From Tilletia caries (Eukaryota; Basidiomycota; Exobasidiomycetes; Tilletiales; Tilletiaceae), in contig JALUTQ010000005.1 in NCBI GenBank assembly GCA_032718865.1, forward strand, positions 2,232,001-2,296,000: a stretch of 64,000 bases of DNA. Reading direction: 5' to 3'. Every line of letters begins with the position of its first letter. The first letter of the stretch is position 1. This document shows, piece by piece, positions 44,530 through 54,173 of this stretch. The position numbers and the translations under genes are program-made. The notes beneath the pieces are model-generated. The model saw only the letters and a list, made by a program, of their open reading frames with translations. It was not told the origin of the DNA and searched no databases.

Positions 44530-45595
44530 TAAGGCTGGCATGCGGAGTAATTAATTTTACACTTTTGCGGAGTACTCCGCAATTTTTTATGTTTTACTCC
44601 GCATTTTTACTCCGCACAGCACTCCGCAAAAAATACGGAGTGACTGCGGAGGGGCCAAAAACCCCGCGGAGTACTCCGCATAACTTGGGGAATTTCATCA
44701 AAATCTGCGGAGTACTCCGCTTCAAATTCCCCAAAATTGTGCGGAGGACGGAGGAAGCTCGCCGGAATGTTCCTCCACCAGTGCGGAGTAGGGAGTAAAG
44801 TTGTCCGGACCGCCAAAAATGCGGAGTACTCCGCTTACTCCGCACTTTTTGGAATTTCATTTTTTCCCGTTTTGACTTTTGTGGCCTCCACAGCGCGCAC
44901 CACTTTCTCACGGGCAAACAATAGTCTCACGTGATATGCCCCTTCTCTCGCGCTGGGCGCAACGTGACCTCCCACAGGCACAGCATGAGGGCACGCAAAC
45001 TCGCCAAGGTCGTTGCTGTTGGCCAATGGTTCCTAGACGACTGGGTTCCCACAACACTGCTGACGGACATTCTGGAGCGCGAGCAAAAGGTCAAGGAGGC
45101 GGCCAAGGTGAAAAAAAGAAGCGCAAGCGCAAGCTTGAAGCGGACCGGGCGCGCAAGAAGCGGAAGGTGACGCCACAGGAGGACGGGGAGCAGTGACTAG
45201 AGCTTCTTCTTCCATATGTTCATAGTTTCTGAATTCCAGTCCGCAAAACTCCGCACTTGCGGAGCAAAAAAAATTCACTCCGCAAATAAATTCTTCGTTG
45301 CGGAGTACTCCGCAGCGAAATGAGACTTTTTTTGCGGAGTGCGGAGTGGCCTTGCCAAAATTTTACTCCGCCACTGCGGAGTAGGGAGGAACTTTCTGAA
45401 AATCTTCCTCCGCAGTGGCGGAGTAGGGAGTAACCGCGGAGGGGCCAGCAAAAATCTGCAGAGTGACGGAGTACTCCGCACTTTACCTCATTTCGCTGAA
45501 AGCAACTGCGGAGTACTCCGCACTTTGCCAAAAAAGTGAGTTACCCCGCCAGTGCGGAGTAAAACTCCGTACATTTACTCCGCATGCCAGCCTTA
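44530..45595. mobile_element. MITE family G (TAAGGCTGGCATGCGG ends)
   Basis: The ends TAAGGCTGGCATGCGGAG and inverse are flanked by the 8-bp duplication CGGGG GGG (44522-44529, 45596-45603). The interior is made of TGCGGAGTACTCCGC palindromic words, plus a unique 250-bp core with a short coding-like stretch. Confidence 0.85.
44983..45196 (+). pseudogene. Short basic ORF carried inside MITE family G
   Basis: From the ATG at about 44985 the frame reads MRARKLAKVVAVGQWF, LDDWVPTTLLTDILEREQ and KVKEAAKVKK. At the A7 run 45111-45117 it slips; one more A would continue as KRKRKLEADRARKKRKV and end at 45196. The reconstructed length would be about 70 residues with a strongly basic, nuclear-signal-like tail. 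I recognise no family; it may be a captured gene end. Confidence 0.4.
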
Positions 45596-46567
45596 CGGGG
45601 GGGCTTTTGAAGTTGAGAATATGGGCTTCGAGTTGCTGGATGTTGTCCTCCATCGTGGACGACTCGGTGATTATGATGTCGCTGGAGATGGAGAGATGGG
45701 TGGTGAATTTGATGGGACGTGATCTGGTCGACATCGTAGAAAGAATGTAGTAGGCGAAGAAGAGGAGAAGGTGGTGGCAGTAGAGTAGAAGGTTAGCGCT
45801 GAGGAAGAGGGGGAATAGCAGGTATATATACATCACTTACCATTGCTGAGAACTTTGAGCGTTAAAGCGTCGAAGTTTGAGGTGTAAAGATTGAAGGTGG
45901 TGGTTCGACGCAGCGTCGAGATGTCAGGGAAGAGCTGGAGGGGGTTAAAGGCTGCTTCGAAACAAAAGGAAGATCAGTCATGGGAACACATCATACAACC
46001 CCATCTCGATACAGCGCCGAGCGTCACCCGTTGCAGTTGAGTCGTCGCCTCTCCCTTGTAGGCACCACGAGCATCAGTACTAGTACTAGTCGGGCTGAAG
46101 AGCTGCAGTCGAGCTGAAGCGAGGTATTGAGCTGTGGTGGAAGGGATAGTCGGAGAGATGCTCGGTGCATGCTGGAAGAGAGCGGAGTAGGTGAAGAACT
46201 CCTTCCGCTGCCGTTCGAGTGGCTTGTCTTCTTTGAAGAGCCAGCTGCTGGGTGATGATCGAAGGGGAGTTGGAGTTGTTCAGTGTTCTGTAAAGGGGCC
46301 TGGCTGATGTGATGATGTAAGCATACTGATTGATGAGGCCGCCAGCGCGATCGGTTACCTGTAAAATGTCCACGTGAACCTGTATGGTCTAGTTTCAAGA
46401 GATACTTCCCGTTGGATATTTTCAAAAGCTGAATTCGGCATCGACCCTGCTTGACTGAGTGCGCCAAGATTGACGGAGGCCCAAGGCGCATGAAGTGTTT
46501 GCAACCAGTGGTAATCAACGAAGGAAAAATTGATGGAAGAACTCTTCCAGTTCTATGAATCGCACCC

Positions 46568-47468
46568 ATGAGTCATGACTTTCCTCCCTTTCAGAAGCTG
46601 CGGAAGAAGACGACTTCGCCCCCCCCCCCCAGCATTTACGAGCTGTGGACAACACTTGGGGAGGCGACCCCTCTATTCGCTCCTGCCCCGGCCGATGCCT
46701 CTGCTCTCATCCCCGCCGCTGTTCATGCTCCTGTCCCGGCCGCTGCTCCTGTGACCACCCCCGCCGCTGCTCTTGCTCCTGCCTTGGTTGCTGCATCTGC
46801 GACTATCCCCGACGCTACTCCTGCTTCTACCTCCGCCACTGCTTCTCCTCATGCTCCGGTCCCCGTTTCGGCCCCGGCCTCAGCCACAGCTCCGGCCGAC
46901 AAAATTTTGGAGAAAGAACACCTTCCCGCGGCACTGTCAACAATGTCGGCGATTCCAGACCAGCCGTGGACCGCCGATCAGGTCAACTGGTTTCTGGATT
47001 GGATGCGCTCGCAGCATACCATGTCTCCTGCTCCCGATACGGCTTCTTCTGGCTCAGGTTCTGCTGCTCCAGCTGCCTCAGCGACTCAGCGCCAGCCCCC
47101 CCGCGTCAGCCGAAATCGACCCACGAATTTTACGCGTCTTCGTGCGGCTACTGTCTCGTCATCTCAACGGCGTTGGTATCCGTCGGCTCCTGAACATGAT
47201 CAGGAGCATGGCGAGCGCGGAAAAAGATAAAGAACTCGCCGACGAAGCCAAGTTCTTCGTGGCAACCTACGAGGGCGGAAGAGCAGCGAGCGAACGCATC
47301 ATCAAGGACGTTTCCCCCTACATTCACTTCGGCGTCCGCACCGCGCCTAGCGACCGAAATGGCAACTTCCATCAAATCTTCCTATGCGACCTGGCCTTCC
47401 CCTACTTCAAGTTTCCTCAGCGAACTCGGGTCTGGTCGCCGTCCACGGGCTTCATGGTCTCTGCTTAA
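46568..47468 (+). CDS. Unrecognised Ala/Pro-rich protein, frame switch inside
   Basis: ATG 46568 opens MSHDFPPFQKLRKK, followed by a long Ala/Pro/Thr region and then PWTADQVNWFLDWMRSQHTM. That frame stops at 47230. One base over, a more conserved-looking part runs to 47468: ADEAKFFVATYEGGRAASER, IIKDVSPYIHFGVRT and HQIFLCDLAFPYFKF. Either an intron or an indel near 47150-47200 links them. It starts back to back with the minus-strand gene above, so it may belong to the same old mobile element. Function unknown. Confidence 0.45.
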
Positions 47469-47590
47469 TCACACATGCGTTCTGTAGTCTCAATTCTTTA
47501 AATATGCTTCCCATTTACATTGTTTGTCCAATTCATCATGCCTGCCATACACACGTGATGGGTATGCTCGAGGTGATAGATAATCGGTTC

Positions 47591-48133
47591 TGGAGTATTC
47601 GCCCGAGAAGATCGCAGGACACGCACAGTGGACTCTAAGCGGGCTCGAGCCAGGCTGCCTGCCGGTGCTTCCTGCAACAATCACATTCAAATACACGACC
47701 AACGGGACATCGGGCACACAACAGATCTCACGAAAACAGCTTCCATTGCAACCTGGGTTTGCTATGACGGTACACTCGGCACAGGGCATCACAGCTCACG
47801 GAGGAATCATCGTCGATCTTCGCGGAGGTGGGTTTGAAGCGTACATTGCGGCGTCAAGAGCCACGAGGAGAGAAGCTGTTTTCCTCCTTGCCCCGGTTAC
47901 GCAACGGTCCGGCTTTGCCGAAGACGCTGGTCGACGAACTTGCTCGCCTTGTGGAATTAGCTGGTCGGACCAAGACAAAGCATAACCATGATCGCTGGCG
48001 ACTGGCGGACATACTTAAACGAGCTTCGGATGCTCCACTCTCCGACCCATCATATCCCAAACGTCCAAGACTTGCTGAAGCATCCAATATCTCTCTCGCA
48101 TGCCGTCCACCAACGCCTCTCCTTCCGTCCTAA
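47591..48133 (+). pseudogene. C-terminal fragment of an SF1 (Pif1/Helitron-like) helicase
   Basis: The frame reads SVLEYSPEKIAGHAQWTLSG, LPVLPATITFKYTTNGTSG, then QLPLQPGFAMTVHSAQGITA and YIAASRATRREAVFLL. The FAMTVHSAQG and AASRA stretches correspond to helicase motifs V and VI of the Pif1/RecD group. A frame switch near 47900 leads to ALPKTLVDELARLVELAGR. The Walker A half is absent, so it is a remnant. The cellular helicase and the transposon helicase cannot be told apart from this piece. Confidence 0.6.
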
Positions 48134-48175
48134 TAACAACCACCATTTACCTGTGTTCGAATCATGGGTGCGATT

Positions 48176-48567
48176 TAGCTAGGACGAGAGCACTCCCACC
48201 CCTAGGAGACCGCTGCTGGTGCTGCAAGTGGTGATGATGGTGATGATGATGATGATGAGGAGCCATCGTCGACGAAGAGACGGGCATGCTAGTGGTAGCC
48301 CCTACACTGCCCGGACCTCCCCATCCGTCCCTGTGTTGCTTGTTCGTCAAATTCCGTCACAATAGCAATGGGTGACTTCTAGAATTCCATAAACTGACGC
48401 TGATAAACTTTTTCGACGTCGATAAATATTTATCGTTATCGACCTCTAAGTGGTTTATGAAGCTCCCCTCCCCCCTCCCCCTGGTAAACTTGTCCTCCCG
48501 TGTTTCGCCCGCACTCCCTATGTAAAAACTTTATTTTCGAGATGTTTCACCTGTTTACCGCTCCAAT
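48176..48567. repeat. 392-bp direct duplication, uninterrupted copy
   Basis: This matches 51317-51513 plus 52207-52408. It includes the (ATG)n tract coding for a His run on the minus strand and GATAAATATTTATC, a perfect palindrome, at about 48421-48434. It is the empty site for the MITE at 51514-52206. Confidence 0.85.
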
Positions 48568-48753
48568 ATTGGAAGCCCTCACCCTTCCGTCGATAAGCTG
48601 GGCGACCCCGAACGAAAAACGTTTCTCGAATTCAAGAAGTTACTCGTCACCCTCAGGAAATCTGCATACGCGACAGAGACGTGCCACAGACGCTGCTCGG
48701 GCGACACAAACGCTGCTCAGACGCGTTGGGCAGACTCTAGACGCTGTACAGAG

Positions 48754-49545
48754 TAAGGTTGTCCCCGGAGTTGACGCGGAGCTGGGGTTTTGCGGACTCC
48801 GCACTCCCGACGGAGGGCTCCGCCGGAGGCGGAGCGCGGAACCCACTTTTGGGAATTTTTTAATCTTAAAAAAGCACGGAGTCCTCCTGGAGGACTCCGC
48901 CGGAATTTACGCGGAGCACGGAGCCCAATCCTGGGCCCACTGGCCAAAAGTGCGGAGCACGGAGCCGTCAAAATGATGTAACAATTCCGGCGGAATTTCC
49001 GCGGAATTCTGACGGAGCTGTGAGGTCACGTGATAGTCGAAAATAGGGGTCACGTGACCTCATCTCGGGTGCGCTCCGCCAGAATTCCACAAAAGTTCCG
49101 CGGAAATGTGCGGAATTCCGAGAAAATAGGCATCGTTGAGACACGCTCAGGGAATAAGACAGGCATCATCATCCGTGGAGAGCTTCAAAATAGCACTGGA
49201 GTCAATACCGCAACAATGTCGGACGGTGAATTTATAGCTCTGATTGCATTAGAGTTATTCTGAGAACGACTGATACCACCACTGCGCTCCGACGGAATTC
49301 CGCGGAATTCCAAGCTCCGCATACACGGAGCACGGAGGAGCATTATGAAACGCACAGAAAAACCGCGGAGCGCGGAGCTGGGATTTCAACTTTCGTAAAA
49401 TTCCGTCGGAACGCGGAGCTTGTTTTTTCAGCTCTGTTTTAGTCTACGGAGGCGGAGGCCGGAGCTCGCCTCAAAAAGTCAAAATTCCGGCGGAATTTGG
49501 AAGTGCGGAGGCGGAGCCCTCCGCGTTACTCCGGGGACAACCTTA
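48754..49545. mobile_element. MITE family H (TAAGGTTGTCCCCGGAG ends)
   Basis: The two ends are inverse copies. The interior uses GCGGAGCACGGAG and GGAATTCCGCGGAATTCC words and contains two GTCACGTGA sites (about 49025-49060). The flanks GTACAGAG and TTCTTGTG do not match, so the copy is probably rearranged. It truncates the 3' end of the GIY-YIG gene. A 320-bp part of it recurs at 53432-53750. Confidence 0.75.
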
Positions 49546-51157
49546 TTCTTGTGTGTGGGGAGCGTTGGAGGTTCCGTCCGCTTTTGAGTTTTGACTCGTT
49601 GGGCTTCCCCCCGGCAGACGGCACTTGATCTACCAGATTTACGTTGAGGTTCGTTGCACCGTTTGCGTGCAAAAGCGCATTGACAGCCGTTTCGACCACG
49701 TTTCGAACCAGAGCGGGTATGTTGACCTGTAAGATTATCAACCGCGCCCATTCCCGCATTTCCCAACGTTCCACCACCGCTTTCATCTTCCCGTTCGTCA
49801 CCGCGTTTCTCAAATACGTCCTCTCCCGCTGCCGGAAGCCCTGCGTCTGACCAACATAAACATGCTCGCCGTCCGGGGTCAAGATGTAAATACCCCCCTT
49901 CTCCTCCTCCATCTGTCCCATTGTACCCAAAGTCGCATTCAAGACTTTTTGGGGGTCCAGATACGCGCATTTTTCCGCAGCTGCACGAAGGATAATCTGG
50001 CAGAGTGTCGGGTTTGAGGAGAAGGAATGGTAGATTAGGTTGGCCCACACGCTCAACCCGCACAAATGATTTTCTTGATGCAGACGCGGAGCGTATGTCG
50101 CTCCTTCTTTGAAGTCCGGCGCGCATCGTATCTCCCCAAACGCATCAATCGAGAACAGGTGAGGTGCCGCGCGGATGAGTATGTCTCCTACGTAGCCAGC
50201 GAGCACCTTTGCTTTTTTGACGTTCATAGGAGGCGGCAATGAGTGAGCGTAAGAAAGGGCGGCCGCTTTCTTTGTATTGAGAGCATTTCGAGAGTCCATC
50301 GAACGCTGATGAGCGCTTTCCTCAGCGCTTTCCGGAGTCTGGCGCGGGGGGATCGCCAAAAGAACCGCATCGACATCCGCCGTCCTTTTTCTGATGCTGT
50401 CGAGATCTGGACGAGCATGCTCGAATACGGGAGCGCAACGTCTCTTCGTGATCTTTCCCTTCTTCAAAAGCGACATCAGTATCTCGCTTAAGGCCTTCTG
50501 GTCGAAATTGGCTTGGGCTCTGAGGGTTTTGAAGTGGATGTCGGCGGAGAATGAAAAGTAAGGGCAATGTGATACTTGCGCAAAAAAACAGTGGCGTTTG
50601 GTACTCACTTTGGCCGGCATCTCGAATCTGAGTGCAAATCCTTAACTCCCCCGCGAAGATCCGCCATATTGGCATCAGAAGACGAGAAGAGAGTCGAGGA
50701 CGGTATCGTGTCCTCAGGGTTGCCGGGCAAACGAGTGTTCGAGATTGGAGTCGCAGTCGAATTCGTCTCCTCCAGCTGGAACTCCGCAGCATCCTCACGC
50801 CGTCGAACCACCACCTGCCCTCCCATCCCCAACCGAGAAAGACCCGCCTCTGACTGAGAGGACGTCGAGGTTCGCGAGGGCGGAGCCGGAACACGTCAGC
50901 TTGGGCCTGGTCGTGAAGAGCGTGCCACCGCAGTAGCAACAGCAGGAGTAGGTGGCGAACGTCCGGGGAGGATGAAGCTCGTTGCGTTCTCGCTTCCATA
51001 GTTCTTGTTCGTAGCAGCGGGGGCAGAGGGTTCGGAGAGGGACGTTGTGTTCCGCAGCGAAGTGGTGGTGGTGGCCGTGCTCAGCTTCTTCCTCTTCTTC
51101 TGCCAAGGAATAGAACAAAGTGTCGAGGCTGGACAGACGACGACGACCGAATGACAT
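49526..51157 (-). pseudogene. GIY-YIG nuclease gene with zinc-ribbon-like N-terminus
   Basis: The exons are about 50609-51157 and 49526-50519; the intron 50520-50608 (GTGAGT...CTCAG, 89 nt) joins DSRCRPK to AQANFDQK in phase. The N-terminal part MSFGRRRLSSLDTL carries CPRCYEQELW and SCCCYCGG, possible zinc ligands. A one-base slip at G runs near 50830 separates it from VVVRRREDAAEF. The second exon has an Arg/Lys-rich region, then at about 49680-49900 the nuclease fold: GGIYILTP...VYVGQT (GIY and YVG), RERTYLRNAV, and VVETAVNALLHANGATNLN with the metal-binding Glu and the family's final Asn. The last codons and stop come from MITE H. Upstream to 51491 a His10-containing frame precedes it. The nuclease domain is convincing; the substrate is unknown. 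Confidence 0.72.
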
Positions 51158-51316
51158 CAATCGCGGTTGACTCCTCGATAAGATCGCCCTGTGCACTACT
51201 CATACTGCCCACCTTGGATCGATGATAGTCGTCTTGCGTCGTGGACGAGGAGGAGGGAGATACCACAGTACCGCCAACACTCGCAGTCGCTGTACTCGAC
51301 TCGTTCCGCCGGGGTG

Positions 51317-52408
51317 TAGCTAGGACGAGAGCACTCCCACCCCTAGGAGACCGCTGCTGGTGCTGCAAGTGGTGATGATGGTGATGATGATGATGATGAG
51401 GAGCCATCGTCGACGAAGAGACGGGCATGCTAGTGGTAGCCCCTACACTGCCCGGACCTCCCCATCCGTCCCTGTGTTGCTTGTTCGTCAAATTCCGTCA
51501 CAATAGCAATGGGCAGGCTCGGCAAGTGAAGATAGTGAGCAATTTTTCGGACAAAGTATAGTGAAAGTGAAAGTGAAAGTGAAGGTCTCAGCCGGCCGAC
51601 AAAGTATAGTTTAGTTATGAAAAGTTGAGATAGTGACTACTAGTTTGAGCGCTTTTTGCGACTGTGCCGGCCGCATAGTAGACCGCGGGTGTCCCTAATT
51701 TTTCTCATCAGAGCTCTGCCAAGTCACTAGGTAGTGAAGATAGTTGCAAAAGTTTCATAAAGTGATCTGGAATGAGGAGTCTCAGACAGATTTGGTCGCA
51801 GATCGTAGGTAAGTAAACGTATAGGGCTTCAAAAAGCATGACATTTACAAAAGCTACCAGAAAATACCAGTAACTCATAATCCAATATCAAGACTTTGAT
51901 CAAGACTACAAAGTCTTGATAGTAACTGGGTAGTAAACTATTAGTGACTTTCTTGACTGGATAGTTACTTACAAGTAACTACGTTAACTTGGCAGCACTA
52001 CTAGTGATAGAAAGTGGCTCCAAGTTTAACATGTAGACAAACCTCACTATCTCCATACTTTCTTCACTTTCCCGGCCCGGCCAAAGTGAGAGTTCACTAC
52101 CTTTTTTTCGACGGCTCAGAAGCCAAAGTATAGTGAAAGTTTCACTACTAGTTCTCACTTCCAAGTTACAAAGTATAGGAAGTGAACAAAGTTGCCGAGG
52201 CCTGGGCCAATGGGTGACTTCTAGAATTCCATAAACTGACGCTGATAAACTTTTTCGACGTCGATAAACATTTATCGTTATCGACCTCTAAGTGGTTTAT
52301 GAAGCTCTTCCCCCCCTCCCCCTGGTAAACTTGTCCTCCCGTGTTTCGCCCGCACTCCCTATGTAAAAACTTTATTTTCGAGATGTTTCACCTGTTTACC
52401 GCTCCAAT
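51317..52408. repeat. 392-bp direct duplication, copy split by a MITE
   Basis: This is the second copy of 48176-48567, in the same orientation, interrupted between CAATGGG and TGACTTCTAG by the MITE at 51514-52206. Confidence 0.85.
51514..52206. mobile_element. MITE family B (CAGGCTCGGCAAG ends)
   Basis: The ends are CAGGCTCGGCAAGTGAAG and an inverse with one extra G. GCAATGGG (51506-51513) and CCAATGGG (52207-52214) flank it. The words inside are AAAGTATAGTGAAAGTG and related. The duplicated copy at 48176-48567 shows the same site without insertion. Confidence 0.85.
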
Positions 52409-52710
52409 CAGTGATGCATATTATACTATAGTATGTCACTTTTGAAGCAGAATGTACTATAATATATAGTATGTTTTTTGAATTTGAGCCACACACTATC
52501 CATAGTATGCAAAAAGGATATACTATCTCCTGATAGTATACTATAGTATGCGGCGTAAATTGTATGCCACTTGAAGTCTACTATATTCATACTATAGTAT
52601 ACAATGACAATTCCTGGCCGAATTATGCCTTAATATGACACTAAAAGTGTATTATAGGATAGAGCTAGTATTTCTATGACATATATAATGCACTAGAAGT
52701 ATACTATAGC
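52409..52710. repeat. AT-rich TACTATAGTA word array
   Basis: About 300 bp of ATACTATAGTATG-type palindromic words. It resembles the interior of family I (56745-57431), but I could not define both ends. Confidence 0.5.
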
Positions 52711-52717
52711 CCACAAA

Positions 52718-53431
52718 CAGGGCTCGGCTCCGACTATAGTCGCACATTTTTTGGCATAGTCATAGTCGTAGTCGTAGGCGTTTTTCGAAAATCCAAAATA
52801 GTCATAGTCGTAAGTCTGACTATAGTGCCATAGTCGACTATAGTCGCTGGCTTTTGCGCAGCCAAATTTTGCACTATAGTGTGACTATAGCCAAAATTGT
52901 AGCGCCTGTGCGCCACTATAGTCGGACTTTGGGACAAAAATTTTCGCACTATAGTTGCACATGAAATTTCAGACTATAATGAGTTACAGTGTAGGTCGCC
53001 TTTCATTGCCGAAAATTGGATATAGTCGAACTATGGTTCGACTATCCAACAATAATAGTCGCACTATGACTGGCTATAGTGTTTCATGGGCAATGGATGT
53101 CATAGTCTGACTATAGCGGTGGCGATCGGGCCTGCGGCTATAGTCGCAACTCCAAGCTATAGTCAGACCATGACATACTATAGTCGGACTATAGCCGAAT
53201 TATTTGCTGCGACTATAGCCTTGACGTCCGGCTATTGTCCGACTATAGCCGCAAAATCAATTTTAGACCAGATTTTTAACGACTATGGCGACTATTGTCT
53301 TACATTTTCTGGAGCATAGTCATAGTCATAGTCGTAAGTGCGACTATCAGCGGCTATGACTATAGTCGCTCATAGTCGTGTGAGGCTATAGTCGTAATAG
53401 TCGTAAAATCCCATAGTCGTGCCGAGCCCTG
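52718..53431. mobile_element. MITE family C (CAGGGCTCGGC ends, GACTATAG words)
   Basis: The ends CAGGGCTCGGCTCCGAC and GTCGTGCCGAGCCCTG differ at two bases. The 714-bp interior is nearly all CGACTATAGTC words. No matching 8-bp flanks are visible. A truncated copy lies at 38953-39115. Confidence 0.8.
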
Positions 53432-53750
53432 GCTCTGATTGCATTAGAGTTATTCTGAGAACGACTGATACCACCACTGCGCTCCGACGGAATTCCGCGG
53501 AATTCCGCGGAATTCCGAGCTCCGCATACATGGAGCACGGAGGAGCATTATCAAACGCACAGAAAAACCGCGGAGCGCGGAGCTGGGATTTAAACTTTCG
53601 TAAAATTCCGTCGGAACGCGGAGCTTGTTTTTTCAGCTCTGTTTTAGTCTACGGAGGCGGAGGCCGGAGCTCGCCTCAAAAAGTCAAAATTCCGGCGGAA
53701 TTTGGAAGTGCGGAGGCGGAGCCCTCCGCGTTACTCCGGGGACAACCTTA
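53432..53750. mobile_element. Truncated MITE family H
   Basis: These 319 bp match 49236-49545 closely, with one extra CCGCGGAATT unit, and end in the family terminus GGGGACAACCTTA. Confidence 0.8.
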
Positions 53751-54173
53751 TTGGATACCACAAAGTTCTCCCTACAGGCTGCCGGAACAAGGCACGGTGC
53801 AAGCACTGCGGTTCGGAGGCGCATAGATCAGAGGATCACACGTGGAAGCATTGCGATGTAAATGAGGCGCAATCCTGCCCCCCCGGTGTGCCCCAACTGC
53901 CAGGAGCCTCACGCTTGCGATGACTCTGCGTGCAAGATGACGCCGCAAATGAACAAGCACACTCGCTGCTGGCTGGTGCCTACGGTCGGGCAAGGTCGCG
54001 CGGTCAGGAACCAGGGCCGAATCGACCACCACCGCGCGCTCAACGAGCTGGCAGAGCTGCGCAAGAAGAAGGGCGCCGCAGCGCAGACCAGTGCCTCGAC
54101 AACGGGAGCTGCTGGTGGTGGTGATGGTGTGGGTGGCGGGCTTCCAGGGGAGGCCGCCCCCGCTTCCAATTAA
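53751..54173 (+). pseudogene. LINE ORF1 C-terminal part with zinc knuckles
   Basis: The frame reads ARCKHCGSEAHRSEDHTWKHC, a CCHC-type knuckle, then shifts at a C7 run (53878-53884) into VCPNCQEPHACDDSACKM, a second knuckle, and HTRCWLVPTV. This is the usual C-terminus of ORF1 in Tad/I-type LINEs, where it binds the RNA. The 5' part is missing because MITE H abuts it. It ends TAA directly followed by the ORF2 ATG. Confidence 0.72.

Larger units (their letters stand above)
42208..46569 (-). pseudogene. Unrecognised minus-strand gene cut by two nested transposons
   Basis: When the MITEs at 42788-44257 and 44530-45595 are taken out, coding pieces on the minus strand line up. In order: EDKPLERQRKEFFTYSALFQH and GAVSRWG (about 46250-46000), FNPLQLFPDISTLRR and FNLYTSNFDALTLKVLSN (about 45960-45845), RPIKFTTHLSISSDIIITESS to NFKSPP (about 45730-45604), VTSTLSLWGRDIQPPG (about 44520), YINEMTCLRQIPEEFDG, an intron 44299-44370, DPESPSLPAGP/VFISGNGVLVHVEA across the first MITE site, then TGWLDYTLEVEFEDTLRF and, after a shift near 42630, TVVNFDAILNCVDEDGTVRAF to a stop at 42208. 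I recognise no family. Confidence 0.5.
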
